Source of the DNA: Desulfobacteraceae bacterium
GTDB lineage: Bacteria; Desulfobacterota; DSM-4660; Desulfatiglandales; Desulfatiglandaceae
NCBI GenBank assembly: GCA_030632525.1
Contig: DAOVUP010000123.1
Coordinates: forward strand, 1-5,671
Length of the DNA stretch: 5,671 bases
Reading direction: 5' to 3'
Both the position numbers and the translations under genes were made by a program. Below the pieces are notes generated by a model. That model had not been told where the DNA came from. It was given only the letters and a program-made list of their open reading frames with translations, and ran no database searches. Below are positions 1-5,136 of the stretch, piece by piece (the first letter of the stretch is position 1; each line of letters starts with the position of its first letter).

Positions 1-371
1 AAAGTATGACGCCCTAACTTTATGTTGTCTAAGACCGTCATCCCCTTGAAAAGCTCAATATTTTGAAAGGTGCGGGCAATACCCAGCTTTGCAATGGCGT
101 GTGTAGGAAGATGGGTGATGTCGTCACCTTTGTAGATGACGCGTCCCTTTTGAGGGGTGTAAAATCGGCTGATGCAGTTTAAGAGGCAGGTCTTGCCGGC
201 GCCGTTGGGGCCAATGATAGCGGAAAGCTCACCCTTGACCAGACTGGTGCTAATCCCATTCAGCGCCTGTATTCCCCCAAATGCAAGGGAGAGGTTCTCG
301 ATCTCTATGATTTTATCGCTGCTCAATCTTACACCATTTGTGGCTTTTGGCCCGGTTGGATTTTCGAGCAT
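1..371 (-). CDS. livG: LivG-type branched-chain amino-acid ABC transporter ATP-binding protein (N-terminal part, cut by window edge)
   Basis: This is one of the two ATPase subunits that power inner-membrane import of leucine, isoleucine, valine or related substrates (LivFGHMK-type systems). The 123 visible residues carry a Walker A motif GPNGAGKT (residues 54-61, Lys60). The Q-loop region reads ARTFQNIELFKGMTVLDNI (Gln103), followed by LGRH; the RTFQN...MTVL.N pattern is typical of LivG rather than LivF or LptB. The Walker B, signature and H-loop lie beyond the window start. The residue after the Walker A Thr is Cys62, where Thr or Ser is usual; I regard this as tolerable variation. I take ATG at 371 as the start, but no clear Shine-Dalgarno precedes it. 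An in-frame TTG at 326 would give LSSDKIIEIENLSLAFGG, closer to the usual LivG N-terminus, so the first 15 residues are uncertain. It is divergent from its neighbour, so any liv operon continues to the left. Confidence 0.93.
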   Translation of the reverse strand, partial: MLENPTGPKATNGVRLSSDKIIEIENLSLAFGGIQALNGISTSLVKGELSAIIGPNGAGKTCLLNCISRFYTPQKGRVIYKGDDITHLPTHAIAKLGIARTFQNIELFKGMTVLDNIKLGRHT

Positions 372-457
372 TTTGCGAAGCAGAGGGTTTGATTTTAGAA
401 GATAGAGCTTTACAAATTAAAGATCTTTACTCGGTATTCGTTCTTGAAGTAGCAGTC

Positions 458-487
458 AATATAGGAGGGTGGAGAGTTGCTTGTCAA
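458..487 (-). promoter_or_regulatory. Sigma70-like promoter candidate for livG
   Basis: Read on the minus strand, a perfect -35 hexamer TTGACA (487-482) is followed after 18 bases by TATATT (463-458), one mismatch from the -10 consensus. Transcription would begin near 451, giving a leader of about 80 bases before the ATG at 371. Palindromic AAAGAT/ATCTTT boxes lie on both sides: AAAGATCTTT at 419-428 in the leader, and AAAGAT-GAG-ATCTTT at 495-509 just upstream of the -35. They may be regulator sites, but that is inference. Confidence 0.6.
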
Positions 488-531
488 GGAGAAAAAAGAT
501 GAGATCTTTCTGTTTGAGCTGGAATTATCTG

Positions 532-561
532 TTGAATATCAGTCCCAAATCCTGATATCAT
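532..561 (+). promoter_or_regulatory. Promoter candidate with embedded operator-like inverted repeat
   Basis: TTGAAT (532-537) and TATCAT (556-561), separated by 18 bases, make a reasonable sigma70-like promoter about 70 bases ahead of the small gene at 632. A 7-bp inverted repeat, ATATCAG (536-542), nine bases, CTGATAT (552-558), overlaps the edges of both hexamers and is centred in the spacer. This is the layout expected of a repressor operator. The arms are seen directly; the regulatory reading is inference. Confidence 0.4.
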
Positions 562-611
562 GGAGGTATGTCATAGCAAATATGAGCAACTATAGGGGTA
601 CCCATTTCTGT

Positions 612-627
612 CAGCATATGCTGGAGG
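612..627 (+). promoter_or_regulatory. Perfect 12-bp palindrome touching the Shine-Dalgarno of the small gene
   Basis: CAGCATATGCTG (612-623) is a perfect palindrome whose last base is the first base of the Shine-Dalgarno GGAGG (623-627). The ribosome site lies four bases before the GTG at 632 and supports that start; the ATG inside the palindrome (618) is in another frame. The palindrome could be a DNA-binding site or a small RNA hairpin modulating translation; neither is shown. Confidence 0.35.
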
Positions 628-631
628 CATC

Positions 632-949
632 GTGAAACAGCAAAAAGACTATCTGCAGGCCTACCACGAGTTCAAGGAATCAGTTGATTTTACAAAGGGC
701 GGATTTTTGCCGGACCTTGATAATATGGTCTGGTATCTTCTTGCAGGAGTCCCTCCGGTTCCGGGTGATGAGGATCATTCAGAAAAAGGACAGGTAATAG
801 CCTTGGATCAGCGTTTAAATATCCTGAAGGCAATATTCGTCGAATTAAATAAGAACATGACGGACGACTTCCTTGATCAAGGTCTCAAAATCTACGACCA
901 GGCCGGAAAATCCGCCAAAGCCATGCTGTTGGAAAGCAGTGATGGTTGA
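632..949 (+). CDS. Small acidic protein of unknown function
   Basis: I do not recognise this 105-residue protein. It starts with GTG at 632 behind a GGAGG (623-627). It has no signal peptide, no membrane segment and no cysteine. The N-terminal part (about 1-20) reads as a charged helix, followed by a segment rich in hydrophobic and proline residues (MVWYLLAGVPPVPGD, about 32-46). Residues 53-100 look helical, with LDQRLNILKAIFVELNK and a short acidic end. The make-up suggests a compact soluble alpha-helical cytoplasmic protein. It stands alone: livG is divergent, and the next gene begins about 200 bases later with no obvious terminator between. A promoter candidate with an embedded inverted repeat lies upstream, so the gene may be regulated. 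The good ribosome site and plausible protein composition support it being real; no function can be assigned. Confidence 0.7.
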   Translation: MKQQKDYLQAYHEFKESVDFTKGGFLPDLDNMVWYLLAGVPPVPGDEDHSEKGQVIALDQRLNILKAIFVELNKNMTDDFLDQGLKIYDQAGKSAKAMLLESSDG

Positions 950-979
950 GTAAATCCGGTCTATCGAAGATGAGGACAA

Positions 980-1021
980 TGTATCAAAAAAAACTCTTGT
1001 ATCACAATCCAATACGATACA
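980..1021. repeat. Iterated TGTATC hexamer at 18-base spacing in the gap before lnt
   Basis: TGTATC occurs at 980-985 and 998-1003, and its complement GATACA at 1016-1021. Start-to-start spacing is exactly 18 bases each time, so the second and third copies form an inverted repeat with a 12-base spacer. This could be a set of regulator half-sites upstream of lnt. The only promoter-like element downstream is a -10-like TATAAC at 1057-1062 with a poor -35, so the regulatory reading is weak. Nothing else stands out in the 950-1151 gap. Confidence 0.3.
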
Positions 1022-1151
1022 GCCTCAAAAATTACCCTTTCTGATCGATTTTTAAGTATAACCTGTAATGGGCCCGTCAAAGACGCATCTCTCTGAATGA
1101 TTCGTCGCCCGGGGGATTTCAGTGACGGCCATTTGCAGGGAGATTTTTATT

Positions 1152-2795
1152 ATGGGGAAGGACCCCATCACCAGGAAACGAATGGATCTGAACACCAGAA
1201 GAAACCTCTTATTATCCCTGACCAGTGGTCTGTTGTTGGGTCTTCCCTGGTCTGTTTCGCCTTTGTTCTTTCTCATTTTCATCGCCTGGGTGCCCCTTTT
1301 ACTCCTGGAAGAGACAATCCGGGACCACCCGAACAGCTACACCCTGTTCAATTATGCCTTTGCCAGTTTTCTGCTCTGGAATATTCTGGGAACCTGGTGG
1401 ATTCTACAGGCACAGTGGTTGGGGGCCATCGTCATCATGTTGGCCAATTCCCTTGTACAGGCCCTTGTTTTCTGGTCCATAAGCCGCGTTCGAACAAGCC
1501 TGAACATACCCCTGTTATTTCCTTTTCTGATTATCTGGATGGGGTATGAGTATTTTCATGAAGTCTGGGACCTGGCCTGGCCCTGGCTCAATCTGGGCAA
1601 CGCCCTCGCCACAGCACCTAAACTCATCCAGTGGGTTGAGTATACAGGTCTTCGCGGGGGCACTCTCTGGATTATTCTGACCAATTTTGCGATCTTTAAA
1701 ATGGCTGAGATCTATCGGAAAAGGGGTTTGAAACCCAGCGTCCCTATGGGTGTCGTAACAGTTCTGCTGGTAATTATCCCTGTCCTTATCTCCTATCAGA
1801 TTTTCGACACTTTCAGGGAGGAGGGAGAAACCGTTACAGTGGCCTTGGTTCAGCCCAATCTGGATCCATACACGGAAAAATTTGTACAGGAAAAACAGGC
1901 CCGACACCTGGAGGAATTTTTTAGGACAGCGGATTCCATCTGCGACGAGGAAACAGACTATCTGTTCGGCCCTGAGACCCTTATTGTACAGCAGATTGAC
2001 GAGAGAAATCCTATTGCCTCGCCTTATTATCGTCAGTTGTTGGATTTTCAGGCAAAATACCCGAAGCTCACCTGTCTGATAGGGATCCACAGCTATCAAA
2101 AAGCTGGGGAAGATGCCCCACCCGGGAGCCGTTTCAACCGGGAGGAAGGCTTCTTCTATGAGGCCTTCAATACCGCCCTTTTTCTTTCACCCGGATCTGC
2201 ACCCCAATTCTATCACAAGACAAAGCTGGTCCCCCTGTTCGAGCGCATGCCTTTCGTGCAATATCTTGGCTTTCTTGGAAAATATTCCCTGGAACTTGGC
2301 GGATATAACGGCACCTACAGCCTTCGTCAGGAAACCCGCGCATTTATGTCCCCCGATTCTTCTGTTGGCATTCTGCCCATCGTCTGTTTTGAATCGGCGT
2401 TTGGTTCCTACTGTGCGAGGAATCTGCCGGAAGCAAAGGGCTTTATCTGCATGATCACTAACGACGGATGGTGGAAAAACACGCCCGGCTACCGCTACCA
2501 CTACAATTTCAGCCCCGTTCGTGCCATCGAGTGCCGCCGGGATCTGGTACGGGTGGCCAATACAGGGATCTCAGCCCTCATAGATGCAAGAGGGATGGTG
2601 ATTGCCCGCACGCCCTGGTGGAAAAAAACCACACTCAAAGGCCAAATCCATCTTCGTCAAGGCCGGACTTTTTTTGCCCGGCACGGGGATTATTTGGGGC
2701 GTACCTCCATGTTTTTGGGGATCTTTCTCATTGTGTGCGGGGAACTGAAAAGGTCTCACGCAAAGGCGCAAACACGCAAAGGTAAAAACCCATGA
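1152..2795 (+). CDS. lnt: Apolipoprotein N-acyltransferase, Bacteroidetes-type sequence
   Basis: Lnt performs the last step of lipoprotein maturation in the inner membrane, moving an acyl chain from a phospholipid to the N-terminal cysteine of diacylated apolipoprotein. The first part has about six or seven hydrophobic segments and the WPWL.LGN / IQW.EYTG..GGTLWI motifs. A nitrilase-like domain follows and a last membrane helix ends it. From the ATG at 1152 (547 residues), the catalytic residues are Glu275 in GPE, Lys356 in YHKTKLVPLFE, Glu364 and Cys412 in VCFES. They match E. coli E267, K335, E343 and C387. NDGWW, RAIECRR, RVANTGISALID and FFARHGDYLGR are also present. ATG 1152 has AGGGAG nine bases upstream. 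GTG 1122 (10 residues longer) and ATG 1182 are alternatives. The last 13 residues (SHAKAQTRKGKNP) come from a repeat element and follow the final helix, so they are unlikely to matter for catalysis. Confidence 0.95.
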   Translation: MGKDPITRKRMDLNTRRNLLLSLTSGLLLGLPWSVSPLFFLIFIAWVPLLLLEETIRDHPNSYTLFNYAFASFLLWNILGTWWILQAQWLGAIVIMLANSLVQALVFWSISRVRTSLNIPLLFPFLIIWMGYEYFHEVWDLAWPWLNLGNALATAPKLIQWVEYTGLRGGTLWIILTNFAIFKMAEIYRKRGLKPSVPMGVVTVLLVIIPVLISYQIFDTFREEGETVTVALVQPNLDPYTEKFVQEKQARHLEEFFRTADSICDEETDYLFGPETLIVQQIDERNPIASPYYRQLLDFQAKYPKLTCLIGIHSYQKAGEDAPPGSRFNREEGFFYEAFNTALFLSPGSAPQFYHKTKLVPLFERMPFVQYLGFLGKYSLELGGYNGTYSLRQETRAFMSPDSSVGILPIVCFESAFGSYCARNLPEAKGFICMITNDGWWKNTPGYRYHYNFSPVRAIECRRDLVRVANTGISALIDARGMVIARTPWWKKTTLKGQIHLRQGRTFFARHGDYLGRTSMFLGIFLIVCGELKRSHAKAQTRKGKNP

Positions 2796-2909
2796 ATGAT
2801 GAGGTCGGGACTTTTCATCAATCTCGGGGTTTCCCTGACGAAGGTGGTATCTCTTAGCCTTATGAATAAGCTGTGGGTTTTCTTTGCGAGCTTGACGTCT
2901 TTGCGCGAG
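2755..2909. repeat. Palindromic interspersed repeat with GCAAAG-rich arms, overlapping the lnt 3' end
   Basis: The left arm (2755-2792) starts CTCACGCAAAGGCGCAAA and ends AAACCCA. The complement of the right arm (2874-2909) starts CTCGCGCAAAGACGTCAA and also ends AAACCCA. The arms align along nearly their whole length with a few mismatches and small gaps, around a loop of about 81 bases. The loop has a further small bulged hairpin (AGC-C-TTAT / ATAAGCT, 2856-2872). The GCAAAG triplication and its translation (HAKAQTRKG) are, as I recall, a recurring pattern at gene ends in many environmental and deltaproteobacterial genomes. No ORF or transposase lies inside. In RNA the arms could pair and form a large structure between lnt and the next gene, with possible effects on termination or stability. 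The element fills the whole intergenic space up to the ribosome site of the next gene. Confidence 0.7.
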
Positions 2910-2927
2910 TAAAAAGAGGATTCGATC

Positions 2928-3545
2928 ATGCATCATAAGACTGTTCACGACACATACATGGGGAAGACCGTGATGCGCTGGCTGGCTTTGGTCATTTTTC
3001 GATTTACGGGCTGGAAACCGGCAGGGAAAAGACCGCGCATCTCCAAATACGTCATCATAGCGGCACCGCACACCTCCAATTGGGATTTTTTTTACACTAT
3101 CTGTCTGGCGTTAATTCTTGAAATAAAGCCCTTTATTATGATGAAGGTCGCCTGGTTCCGCTGGCCCATGGGTCCTTTTCTCAGATGGTTGGGAGCCATT
3201 CCCGTGGATCGCTCCAAATCAACCCATGTTGTTGCAGGGTCGATAAAGGCCTTTCGTGCACATCCACAAATGGTCCTGGTGGTTCCTCCTTCCGGAACCC
3301 GCAGGAAAGTCATGTACTGGAAAACCGGTTTTTACCATATCGCCGTGGGGGCGAATGTCCCCATAGTGTTAGGGTATCTGGATTACCGACGCAAGGTTGG
3401 GGGCATCGGGCCGATCGTTCACCCCACCGGAAATATGGAAGCGGATATGAAAATCATTCAGGACTTTTACGCCGACATCGAAGGGAAATTTCCCAAAAAG
3501 GCGCACAGCTCCCCTGCGCCGGCGAAGTGGAAAATGCCCCTATGA
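2928..3545 (+). CDS. PlsC-superfamily acyltransferase-like protein (lysophospholipid acyltransferase family)
   Basis: This 205-residue protein belongs to the short glycerolipid acyltransferase family, which acylates lysophospholipids or related acceptors at the cytoplasmic face of the inner membrane. The HX4D catalytic motif is intact as HTSNWD (His48, Asp53). The FRWP.GP..RWLG.IPVDRSK block (77-97) and the WKTGFYHIA.GA.VPIV.G stretch (from residue 131) are typical of the family. The acceptor-binding motif, normally PEGTR, reads PPSGTRR (120-126), with Ser122 in place of the usual Glu; this may alter acceptor binding. Residues 57-73 are hydrophobic and may be a membrane-associated helix. ATG 2928 is chosen because AGAGGA (2915-2920) lies seven bases upstream. 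Met11 (2958) and Met16 are alternatives. The gene follows lnt in the same direction, with only the palindromic repeat between, so cotranscription is possible. The acyl acceptor cannot be told from sequence. Confidence 0.87.
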   Translation: MHHKTVHDTYMGKTVMRWLALVIFRFTGWKPAGKRPRISKYVIIAAPHTSNWDFFYTICLALILEIKPFIMMKVAWFRWPMGPFLRWLGAIPVDRSKSTHVVAGSIKAFRAHPQMVLVVPPSGTRRKVMYWKTGFYHIAVGANVPIVLGYLDYRRKVGGIGPIVHPTGNMEADMKIIQDFYADIEGKFPKKAHSSPAPAKWKMPL

Positions 3546-3616
3546 AAATGGGAAATGGACCTCTAAGAAAAGAAATTCCATCTAATCCCCGTTGGCCAGA
3601 TATTTTTCCGAAATAT

Positions 3617-3645
3617 TTGAAATTACCCGTCTGAAGACATATATT
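3617..3645 (+). promoter_or_regulatory. Sigma70-like promoter candidate for the HtrA-like protease
   Basis: TTGAAA (3617-3622) and TATATT (3640-3645) are separated by the optimal 17 bases; the hexamers match consensus at 4/6 and 5/6. The predicted start near 3652 would give a leader of roughly 250 bases that contains the whole MITE-like element before the protease ATG at 3903. The rest of 3546-3721 holds no gene; a weak 6-bp inverted repeat ACCCTT/AAGGGT (3662-3667, 3685-3690) is not followed by a T-run. Confidence 0.55.
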
Positions 3646-3721
3646 TAAGATTGAGGCGAAAACCCTTTTCAAGGTTCATGGTTCAAGGGTAAGGTGCCAT
3701 TGAAAATCTAAACCCCTAACC

Positions 3722-3874
3722 TGAGACCTTTGAAAAACGTTTCCCGCTTTCAGCGGGATTCAAGATCAAGGCGCATGAGGATTTTAACCACAGGAATATA
3801 TTGAATATTTCGAGGATTGAAATCCGAATGCAACGCGGAGATTGGGCGAAAAGGGGCGTTTTGCAAAGGTCTCA
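3722..3874. mobile_element. MITE-like element with 18-bp terminal inverted repeats, no transposase
   Basis: The left end TGAGACCTTTGAAAAACG (3722-3739) and the complement of the right end, TGAGACCTTTGCAAAACG (3874-3857), match at 17 of 18 positions, bounding a 153-bp unit. The trinucleotide ACC abuts both ends (3719-3721 and 3875-3877) and could be a 3-bp target duplication, though chance is not excluded at this length. Inside are a compact hairpin TCCCGCT-TTC-AGCGGGA (3742-3758) and the palindromic GGATT-GA-AATCC (3814-3825). No transposase fits in it, so movement would need an enzyme supplied elsewhere. The frame of the downstream protease is open from 3801 through the right half. The architecture fits a miniature inverted-repeat element or REP-like unit; the responsible transposase family cannot be named. 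Confidence 0.65.
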
Positions 3875-3902
3875 ACCTGTGAACGACTACGGATCTCATT
3901 AT

Positions 3903-5054
3903 ATGACAAGAGATAAAACAAAATTCATATTGATAGGTGTCATCCTCCTCTTACTCTTTTTGTGGTCTAAGAAAGACGATACTTCTCGTTTCTTCGGCTC
4001 AAGCCCAACCGCCAAATCACTCCAATTTAACACTTCTGAAATCGATGGCGAATCCAGACCGATCATTGTTTCTGCAGATGAGAAAATCAACATCGACGTC
4101 TTTGAAAAGGTCCACCCGGCGGTCGTCAATATCGCAACAACAACTCTCGGCATGAATTTCTGGATGGAGGTTATTCCCAGGCAGGGACAGGGATCGGGCT
4201 TTGTCATAGACAGTAGGGGCTATATCATGACCAATAACCATGTTGTTGCCAACGCCCAGAAGATCATGGTTACCATGGCTAAGGGAAAAAAGATCCAGGC
4301 GACCCTTGTTGGCAGAGACCCCAGATCCGATCTGGCCATCATCAAGATTTCCCCCGGAGATGTGGACAGAGTTGCCCGATTAGGGAACTCTGAAAATGTC
4401 CGGCCAGGCCAAAAGGCGATCGCCATTGGAAACCCCTTTGGCTTATCGCATACCCTTACCACAGGTATTGTCAGCGCCCTCAACAGGAGCATCAGGACAG
4501 AAGATGGAAATCAGATAGACGATCTGATACAGACCGATGCCGCCATAAACCCAGGGAATTCCGGTGGTCCGCTACTTAATTCCAACGGTGATGTAATGGG
4601 GATAAACACCGCGATTTTCAGTCTCTCCGGTGGATATCAGGGTATCGGCTTTGCCATACCGATCAACCTGGCAAAACATATTGCGACACAGTTGATAACC
4701 TCTGGAAAGGTCGCGAGGGCTTGGCTCGGTATTTCAGGCATCTCCATAACGCCCAGCCTCTCAAAGGGACTCAACCTGGGCGTTGGGGAGGGGGTGCTGG
4801 TTGTTCAAGTAATAAGAGGAAGCCCTGCCCATCAGGCCAGGTTAAAGGGGGGGAACAGGGAGGTTGCTATTGGAGGGATCAGACTCCGTTTGGGGGGGGA
4901 TATCATAACCGCTGTTGATGAAAAAAACATCTCTGATATGGAGCAACTGGTCCGGCTTTTAAGCAAGATGCAGGTTGGACAGACCTTGAAACTACACATA
5001 TTAAGGGACGGCCTCCCCCGGGAGATCGACGTATTGTTGGCAGAAAGCCCCTGA
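3903..5054 (+). CDS. Membrane-anchored HtrA/DegS-like serine protease with one PDZ domain
   Basis: This is an S1C-family trypsin-like protease acting in the periplasm on misfolded or regulatory envelope proteins. From ATG 3903 it has 383 residues. A short basic N-terminus (MTRDKTK) leads into a hydrophobic segment at 8-21 (FILIGVILLLLFLW) with no lipobox, read as an uncleaved inner-membrane anchor. The triad is His113 in TNNHVV, Asp143 in RSDLAIIKI and Ser220 in NPGNSGGPLL. One PDZ domain (about 271-381) carries the GSPAHQARLKGG...GG.....GGDIITAVD pattern. The single PDZ, anchor and length resemble DegS (355 residues in E. coli) more than DegP, but I see no sigmaE-type anti-sigma gene nearby, so that role is not implied. 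The frame is open upstream to a TTG at 3801, but that lies in the MITE-like repeat and would add 34 basic residues ahead of the anchor. GTG 3879 is a second alternative. A weak GGA (3891-3893) precedes the ATG. Confidence 0.92.
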   Translation: MTRDKTKFILIGVILLLLFLWSKKDDTSRFFGSSPTAKSLQFNTSEIDGESRPIIVSADEKINIDVFEKVHPAVVNIATTTLGMNFWMEVIPRQGQGSGFVIDSRGYIMTNNHVVANAQKIMVTMAKGKKIQATLVGRDPRSDLAIIKISPGDVDRVARLGNSENVRPGQKAIAIGNPFGLSHTLTTGIVSALNRSIRTEDGNQIDDLIQTDAAINPGNSGGPLLNSNGDVMGINTAIFSLSGGYQGIGFAIPINLAKHIATQLITSGKVARAWLGISGISITPSLSKGLNLGVGEGVLVVQVIRGSPAHQARLKGGNREVAIGGIRLRLGGDIITAVDEKNISDMEQLVRLLSKMQVGQTLKLHILRDGLPREIDVLLAESP

Positions 5055-5061
5055 TTGGATT

Positions 5062-5092
5062 GATTATTGTTGATTGTTGATTGTCGATTGTT
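5062..5092. repeat. Short GATTGTT tandem repeat between the protease gene and dinB
   Basis: GATTGTT (5072-5078), GATTGTC (5079-5085) and GATTGTT (5086-5092) are three tandem heptamers, preceded by a related GATTATTGTT (5062-5071). It begins eight bases after the protease stop codon. No stem-loop or T-run terminator is evident here. It looks like a slippage-type simple repeat; no function is supported. Confidence 0.6.
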
Positions 5093-5136
5093 GGAGCTGT
5101 TAGGGTCCTTGCTGAAAAGACAGACAGGAGTTAAGG

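Noticed and set aside
172..405. Plus-strand open frame opposite livG
   Set aside because: It lies antisense to clear LivG motifs (Walker A, Q-loop) and its translation shows no domain features.
1515..2099. Minus-strand open frame of 194 codons inside lnt
   Set aside because: Antisense to the conserved Lnt catalytic region; the translation has no recognisable motif, so it is a coding shadow.
2571..3071. Minus-strand open frame spanning the lnt end, the repeat and the next gene
   Set aside because: Its segment CLRLCVRPF is the reverse-strand translation of the GCAAAG repeat arm and the rest is antisense to two supported genes.
3742..3758. Stem-loop TCCCGCT-TTC-AGCGGGA as a rho-independent terminator for the PlsC-like gene
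   Set aside because: No T-run follows and it lies inside the MITE-like element; better read as part of that element.
3801..3902. N-terminal extension of the protease from a TTG start
   Set aside because: Most of it is repeat-derived, it puts a basic 34-residue stretch before the membrane anchor, and ATG 3903 gives a normal anchor protein.
3903..5054. DegP (two-PDZ chaperone-protease) assignment
   Set aside because: Only one PDZ domain fits before the stop, and the N-terminus looks like an uncleaved anchor, not a cleaved signal peptide.
5062..5092. CRISPR-like array
   Set aside because: The units are only seven bases with no spacers; it is a simple tandem repeat and no cas gene is present.
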